Shown here: in pieces, positions 7,067-10,396 of the stretch
Numbering within the stretch: the first letter of the stretch is position 1
Layout: every line of letters begins with the position of its first letter
NCBI GenBank assembly: GCA_900553005.1
Contig: USBU01000026.1
Span: 1 to 10,396, forward strand
Source: an uncultured Eubacteriales bacterium
GTDB taxonomy: Bacteria > Bacillota > Clostridia > Christensenellales > Pumilibacteraceae
Reading direction: 5' to 3'
Length of the DNA stretch: 10,396 nt
Translations under genes and position numbers: made by a program
Notes under the pieces: model-generated
What the model saw: only the letters and a program-made list of their open reading frames with translations
What the model was told of the DNA's origin: nothing
Databases searched by the model: none

Positions 7067-7906
7067 TCCGACGATCACTTTTCCCGAGCATTTCATAACG
7101 GCGTTGCCCATAATTACCTGCCCCACCTCATCCGCCGTTATTATGCCGGATCGCGGATTTTTGACAGATTCTATCCTGCCTTTTATATCTGCCTTTACAT
7201 CGGAATATTCAAAGGCCAGATCGGCGCTTTTTGTAACGCATCCGACAAGCTTCAGATTTTTACAATAGCAAAACGGCTGCGTACCCTGTATGCTGCAGTT
7301 TATAAGCGTCAGCCCGTCCGAATACCAGCCGAGATATTCTCCGTTGACAACCGAATCGCGCACGACAATGTTTTTTGCGTGCCAGAACGCATCCTTAGTA
7401 TCCAGCAGACAATCCCGGATCTCGGCGTTGCGCGTATACTGAAAGGAATATTTACCGATAAGCCGGACGCCGCTAAGTCTTATATCGCCGCTGTCAAGTA
7501 AAAAATATTCGGATTCGACAGTGCAGTCCTCAATGCCGAGCGATCTGCATTTCCATCCGAATTCATCAGATTTTATGCGGCAGTTTTTAACGGAAACGTC
7601 CGAACATTCTCTGACAGCCTTTACTCCGTTTATCTCGGAAGACAAAACCGCTCCGCGCGACGAATACCAAAGCGGAGCTCTGGTATTACTGTCCATAACG
7701 CTGTTTAAAAGAACGAAATCCGAATTGTGCCACATGGGATATCTAAGCGAAAAACGGCAGTCGCTGACAGTTATGCCGCGCGCCTCCTTTAAGGCCGATT
7801 CCCCGTCGCGAGGCCCGTCGAACACGCAGTTTTTTATATCCGCGTCTGCAATGCCGTAAAGGGCGCGCTCCTCGTCGAAAGCCTGATTTTCAATAACGCG
7901 TTTCAT
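7055..7906 (-). CDS. DUF3737 family protein, predicted right-handed beta-helix
   Basis: 283 aa, matching the usual length of the DUF3737 family found mainly in Bacillota. The family N-terminus is clear: ENQAFDEERALYG, then a NCVFDGPRDGESALKEA block, then FSLRYPMWH. The rest is a series of short rungs of about 20 residues that end in I/V-x-x-C-x-hydrophobic patterns (VKNCRI, IEDCTV, IRDCLL, LINCSI, LVGCV), as expected for a parallel beta-helix related to pectate-lyase folds. There is no signal peptide, so it should be cytosolic. No enzymatic activity is established for the family, and I see no convincing catalytic set. The start is supported by GGAG about ten bases before the ATG and a perfect promoter whose spacer holds a palindrome. 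It lies upstream of, but probably not in one transcript with, the MATE gene. Confidence 0.9.
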   Translation of the reverse strand: MKRVIENQAFDEERALYGIADADIKNCVFDGPRDGESALKEARGITVSDCRFSLRYPMWHNSDFVLLNSVMDSNTRAPLWYSSRGAVLSSEINGVKAVRECSDVSVKNCRIKSDEFGWKCRSLGIEDCTVESEYFLLDSGDIRLSGVRLIGKYSFQYTRNAEIRDCLLDTKDAFWHAKNIVVRDSVVNGEYLGWYSDGLTLINCSIQGTQPFCYCKNLKLVGCVTKSADLAFEYSDVKADIKGRIESVKNPRSGIITADEVGQVIMGNAVMKCSGKVIVGKNG

Positions 7907-7933
7907 ATTGTCGTCTCCGGTGCTTTTTATAAA

Positions 7934-7962
7934 ATTATATTTTATACCGGCCGGTATGTCAA
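7934..7962 (-). promoter_or_regulatory. perfect consensus promoter of the DUF3737 gene
   Basis: On the minus strand TTGACA (7957-7962), exactly 17 bases, then TATAAT (7934-7939): both hexamers fully consensus. The start point near 7927 gives a leader of about 20 bases. A promoter this strong before a gene of non-housekeeping type usually implies tight repression, and a palindrome fills most of its spacer. Confidence 0.88.
7944..7957. promoter_or_regulatory. 14-bp palindromic operator in the DUF3737 promoter
   Basis: The perfect palindrome ATACCGGCCGGTAT lies between the -35 and -10 boxes and touches the end of the -35. A protein bound here would block polymerase. Size and symmetry suit a TetR/AcrR-type dimer, but no regulator gene of that kind is in the window, so the binder is unknown. 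Confidence 0.65.
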
Positions 7963-8071
7963 TCGTATAAACGTCAAAAACGAACGTCGGCGCGGCGCGA
8001 GCACTTAGTTTGAATTTTTACGGCCAAATAACCGATTTTTTATTATACGGCTTTTCTCCATAACGCAATGC

Positions 8072-8094
8072 CCGCGGTCAAAGCGCGGCTTTTT
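8072..8094 (+). terminator. small terminator-like hairpin in the glycosyltransferase leader
   Basis: A 5-bp all-GC stem, CCGCG (8072-8076) with CGCGG (8084-8088), a seven-base loop and then CTTTTT. It lies about 65 bases before the glycosyltransferase ATG and after no plus-strand gene, so it would act as an attenuator or end a short leader RNA, if at all. The stem is short. Confidence 0.3.
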
Positions 8095-8161
8095 AAAGAT
8101 TGCAGACTATTTTATCTCAATATAAGTAACCTGCGGCGGCAGGCGCGCATATTAAATAAGC

Positions 8162-9250
8162 ATGAAAGTAACGGTTTACGCAATATGCAAAAACGAGGAA
8201 AAGTTTGCGGCGCGCTGGGCTGAATCGATGAAGGAAGCCGATTGCGTCGTCGCGCTGGATACCGGCTCTACCGACGGAACCGTAAAGGCGCTTGAAAAAG
8301 CCGGCGTTACGGTAAAATCCGCGACAATCGAGCCGTGGCGCTTCGATAAAGCGCGCAACGAATCGCTCAAGCTTGTTCCTCCGGATACGGACGTTTGCGT
8401 ATGCACCGACCTGGACGAAGTTTTTGAGGAAGGCTGGCGCGCAAAGCTGGAAAGCGGCTGGACTCCCGGCGCAAAGCAGGGCAGATACAGATATATCTGG
8501 TCGCACACGGAGGACGGAAAGCCGGGCGTGGAATTCTATATAGAAAAAGCTCACGTTTTACAAGGGTTTAAATGGATAAACCCGGTGCACGAAATTCTAG
8601 AATATTCGGGCAGGAGCCATAAGTCGGCAACTCTGTCCGGCGTTACGCTTCATCATTATCCCGACAGCGGAAAATCGCGCGCATCGTATCTGCCGCTTCT
8701 GGAGCTTGCAGTAAAGGAAAATCCGTTTAACGACAGAAACGTGCATTATCTCGGACGCGAATACATGTTTTACGGAAAATACGATAAGGCAATCGAAACG
8801 CTTGAACGACATTTGTCCCTGCCGTCCGCAACCTGGGCCGATGAAAGAGCCGCCTCCATGAGGTATATCGCGCGCTGCCGCCTTGGACTGGGGCAGACCG
8901 CGCTTGCCGAAGCATGGTTTATGCGCGCCGCCGCGGAGGCGCCCAATGTACGCGAAGCTTACGTAGAGTACGCGCGTATGCTGTTTGACATGAAAAACTG
9001 GCACGGAGTTATTTTCTGGCTGGAAAAAGCGCTTAAAATCCAAAACCGCTCTAACAGCTATATCAACGAGCCGTCCTCCTGGGGAGCGCTGCCTTATGAC
9101 TTAATATCGCTGGCCTGTTACTATGTAAAGGATTACGAAAACGCCGTAAAATACGTTAACGAGGCGATAAAGCTTTCCGGCGAAGCCAGGCTTTCGGACA
9201 ATAAAAGATTTTTTGAAGAAGCGGAAGCGAAAGAAAAAACAAAAACGTAA
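8162..9250 (+). CDS. GT2 glycosyltransferase with C-terminal TPR repeats
   Basis: 362-aa cytosolic enzyme expected to move a sugar from a nucleotide-sugar donor to an acceptor, possibly protein. The N-terminal GT-A domain (1 to about 170) has the family start VTVYAICKNEE, the nucleotide-binding DTGSTDGT (33-40), the FDKARNESL block (61-69) seen in SunS-like relatives, and a metal-binding DLDE (83-86), followed by PVHEILEY (141-148). From about residue 190, helical TPR units follow (YMFYGKYDKAIETLERHL; YIARCRLGLGQTALAEAWF; a last one in YYVKDYENAVKYVNEAIKL). This architecture is common in clostridia. An in-frame stop at 8153-8155 fixes 8162 as the only ATG start, yet there is no Shine-Dalgarno in front of it. 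A terminator follows by about 40 bp. It converges on a collagen-like gene whose product is a plausible acceptor. Confidence 0.92.
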   Translation: MKVTVYAICKNEEKFAARWAESMKEADCVVALDTGSTDGTVKALEKAGVTVKSATIEPWRFDKARNESLKLVPPDTDVCVCTDLDEVFEEGWRAKLESGWTPGAKQGRYRYIWSHTEDGKPGVEFYIEKAHVLQGFKWINPVHEILEYSGRSHKSATLSGVTLHHYPDSGKSRASYLPLLELAVKENPFNDRNVHYLGREYMFYGKYDKAIETLERHLSLPSATWADERAASMRYIARCRLGLGQTALAEAWFMRAAAEAPNVREAYVEYARMLFDMKNWHGVIFWLEKALKIQNRSNSYINEPSSWGALPYDLISLACYYVKDYENAVKYVNEAIKLSGEARLSDNKRFFEEAEAKEKTKT

Positions 9251-9292
9251 GCTGACCAATAACGATTGTCTGCGGATATAAATACCGACGAT

Positions 9293-9322
9293 AACACCGG
9301 CGTGCGCGCAGCCGGCGTTTTT
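9293..9322 (+). terminator. intrinsic terminator of the glycosyltransferase gene
   Basis: Arms AACACCGGC (9293-9301) and GCCGGCGTT (9311-9319) pair with a single A-C mismatch around a nine-base loop and run into TTTTT (9318-9322). It begins 43 bases after the stop codon. Confidence 0.8.
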
Positions 9323-9905
9323 AAACTTTCGGCACGCATAACACAAAGCCGAATAGTGCGCCGGCGCCGGACGGAAAAGATTAAAAAAACTGCCGCCGTA
9401 ATAAAATTCCCCTCTAAACTGTTCAACCGCATCGCAATCAGCGCCGTGCGGAAGCTTTACGGAAATAATCAGATAAAACCGAAGATAAGGATTATTTTAT
9501 GACGCGGTTTAATACGCGTTTTTTAATAAGCATTCCCGGAAAATCCATAAATTCGGACTTCAACGCCGCATGTATTTTGAATAAACCTCCCCGCGGCAGA
9601 AAAATGCGTATAATGCGGCAAACGCTTTCTCCGCTCACCCGATTTAGTATATTTACGATTACGAGAATTTTTCGGCTGAACAGTCTACATACGCCGGATT
9701 GTCTCCACGCCTCTCTGTAATATTGTATCGGCCGGCGTTTCCGCCGTCTTAAACCAATCAAAACGCTTTCAAACCTATATTTAAATTCTTCACGTCGGCA
9801 TCCCCTTCCGCTTGTCCGACGGAATATCGAAAATTAAATTCGGCAAACTAAAAACATAGCGCTGATTTACGCGATAAAATTTTTATTGCGATACGCCATA
9901 TAGAA
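9323..9905. other. gene-poor stretch between convergent genes
   Basis: Nearly 600 bases with no recognisable gene. Open frames on both strands are short, rich in Arg and Ile, and match no family I know. The only one with a good ribosome site is 9499-9720 on the plus strand. Near its right end a 21-base near-palindrome (9870-9890, CGCGATAAAA paired with TTTTATTGCG, one G-T wobble) precedes the collagen gene terminator. It could be a decayed gene or plain spacer. Confidence 0.5.
9499..9720 (+). CDS. doubtful small basic ORF
   Basis: 73 codons, unrecognised. The reason to mention it is AAGGA (9487-9491) seven bases before the ATG, a good ribosome site in an otherwise empty region. Against it: there is no promoter I can identify, the composition is very basic and looks random (about ten Arg, no clear hydrophobic core, no membrane helix), and another open frame of similar length lies antisense over the same bases. 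A weak 5-bp GC hairpin follows near 9733-9746. It is more likely non-coding than coding. Confidence 0.18.
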   Translation: MTRFNTRFLISIPGKSINSDFNAACILNKPPRGRKMRIMRQTLSPLTRFSIFTITRIFRLNSLHTPDCLHASL

Positions 9906-9943
9906 AATAAAGAAAGAGCTTTTTTGAAAGCTCTTTCTTTATT
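9906..9943 (-). terminator. strong intrinsic terminator of the collagen-like gene
   Basis: A perfect inverted repeat with 17-bp arms (9906-9922 and 9927-9943) around a four-base loop, core AAAGAAAGAGCTTT. It starts nine bases past the collagen gene stop and is followed by TTTTCTA on the minus strand. The A- and T-rich ends mean that it can also stop plus-strand transcripts. Confidence 0.88.
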
Positions 9944-9951
9944 AACCGCTG

Positions 9952-10396
9952 CTATGTTGCCAACAATCCTGCTGCCCTCATATTCGCAAGCAACGCATTA
10001 AACTGAGTCACGACGTCCGTTGAATCGGTAGCGTCTGTAACCGCCGCCGCAGGCGTTACTGTGCCTGCAGGACCGGTAGGACCTGTGGGACCCGTGGGGC
10101 CTTCTGCTCCCGTTGCTCCGGCTGCACCCGTTGCGCCTGCCGGACCGGTAGGACCTGTGGGACCCGTGGGACCTTCTGCTCCCGTTGCTCCGGCTGCACC
10201 CGTTGCGCCTGCCGGACCAATAGGACCTGTGGGACCCGTGGGGCCTTCTGCTCCCGTTGCTCCGGCCGCTCCCGTTGCGCCCGCCGGACCGGTGGGACCT
10301 GTGGGACCCGTGGGACCTTCTGCTCCCGTTGCTCCCGCCGCGCCAGTTGCACCCGTTGCGCCTGCCGGACCGGTGGGACCTGTGGGACCCGTGGGG
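9952..10396 (-). CDS. collagen-like GXY-repeat surface protein, C-terminal part
   Basis: Partial: 147 residues and the TAG stop (9954-9952) are visible; the start lies beyond the right edge, so any signal or anchoring sequence is unseen. About 37 consecutive Gly-X-Y triplets (GPT, GPA, GAT, GAA, GAE) precede a 36-residue non-collagen tail that ends TQFNALLANMRAAGLLAT. GXY tracts with a short helical tail of this type are known in clostridial and bacillar surface or exosporium (BclA-like) proteins and in some phage fibres; the tail probably nucleates trimers. Thr occupies the third place of GPT and GAT triplets, giving many potential O-glycosylation sites. The gene converges on a glycosyltransferase about 700 bp away. 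Another frame over the repeats is also open but is only a shadow of the Gly/Pro codons. Confidence 0.9.
   Translation of the reverse strand, partial: PTGPTGPTGPAGATGATGAAGATGAEGPTGPTGPTGPAGATGAAGATGAEGPTGPTGPIGPAGATGAAGATGAEGPTGPTGPTGPAGATGAAGATGAEGPTGPTGPTGPAGTVTPAAAVTDATDSTDVVTQFNALLANMRAAGLLAT
10070..10396 (-). repeat. 72-bp tandem repeats inside the collagen-like gene
   Basis: Unit boundaries recur at 10070, 10142, 10214, 10286 and 10367: three exact 72-bp steps and one of 81 bp. Each unit encodes eight triplets (GPT GPT GPT GPA GAT GAA GAT GAE). The 81-bp unit has one extra GAT triplet, and the unit at 10214 has GPI for GPT. The array continues past the window edge. Such arrays change length by slippage or recombination. 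Confidence 0.93.

Noticed and set aside
8129..8157. AC-N17-CATATTAAA resembling a sigma-K (mother-cell) promoter before the glycosyltransferase
   Set aside because: The -10 has a mismatch, and the start point would fall almost on the ATG. Too weak to call.
9266..9502. 78-codon plus-strand frame after the glycosyltransferase
   Set aside because: Its start precedes the glycosyltransferase terminator, it has no ribosome site, and the protein is unrecognisable.
9492..9761. 89-codon minus-strand frame opposite the small ORF at 9499
   Set aside because: It begins at TTG with no ribosome site and has no similarity I recognise.
10056..10352. 98-codon minus-strand frame rich in Arg, Gln and Pro over the collagen repeats
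   Set aside because: It is the collagen repeat read in another frame. The Gly-X-Y frame continues to a proper stop, tail and terminator.
10070..10396. Regular repeats that might suggest a CRISPR array
   Set aside because: The unit is 72 bp with no unique spacers and encodes Gly-X-Y triplets.

Overview
The window looks like a chromosomal piece of a low-to-mid GC Gram-positive bacterium, most likely a gut-type clostridium (Bacillota). This is inferred from strong AGGAGG-type ribosome sites, TTGACA/TATAAT promoters with 17-bp spacers, a DUF3737 protein, a MATE transporter, a clostridial-style TPR glycosyltransferase and a collagen-like GXY protein. No tRNA, rRNA, insertion sequence, integrase or CRISPR array is visible.

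Layout from left to right. (1) 54-2272, minus strand: a two-component system, with an OmpR-family response regulator (1610-2272) followed by its sensor histidine kinase (54-1562). (2) 2273-2549: a divergent control region with a promoter facing each way and an ordered array of four GTGAAA/TTTCAC half-sites. (3) 2550-4497, plus strand: an aldo/keto reductase and, 10 bp later, a TPR-ended protein of unknown function, closed by a bidirectional terminator near 4650-4680. (4) 4873-7906, minus strand: a DUF3737 beta-helix protein with its own regulated-looking promoter and a probable terminator, then a MATE efflux protein with its own promoter, translationally coupled to a YdcF/DUF218 protein. (5) 8162-9250, plus strand: a GT2 glycosyltransferase with a TPR tail, ended by an intrinsic terminator. 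(6) 9251-9951: about 700 bp with terminators, hairpins and at most one doubtful small ORF. (7) 9952-10396, minus strand: the C-terminal part of a collagen-like repeat protein, running off the right edge.

The most suggestive pairings are these. The glycosyltransferase and the Thr-rich collagen-like protein converge on each other, like enzyme and substrate of an exosporium or surface glycoprotein. The DUF3737 promoter is a perfect consensus that carries a 14-bp palindrome across its spacer, so it is probably held off by a repressor encoded elsewhere. The two-component operon and the reductase operon share an intergenic region with a symmetric operator-like array. These links are inferences from layout and family knowledge. 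No previously undescribed system is proven here.
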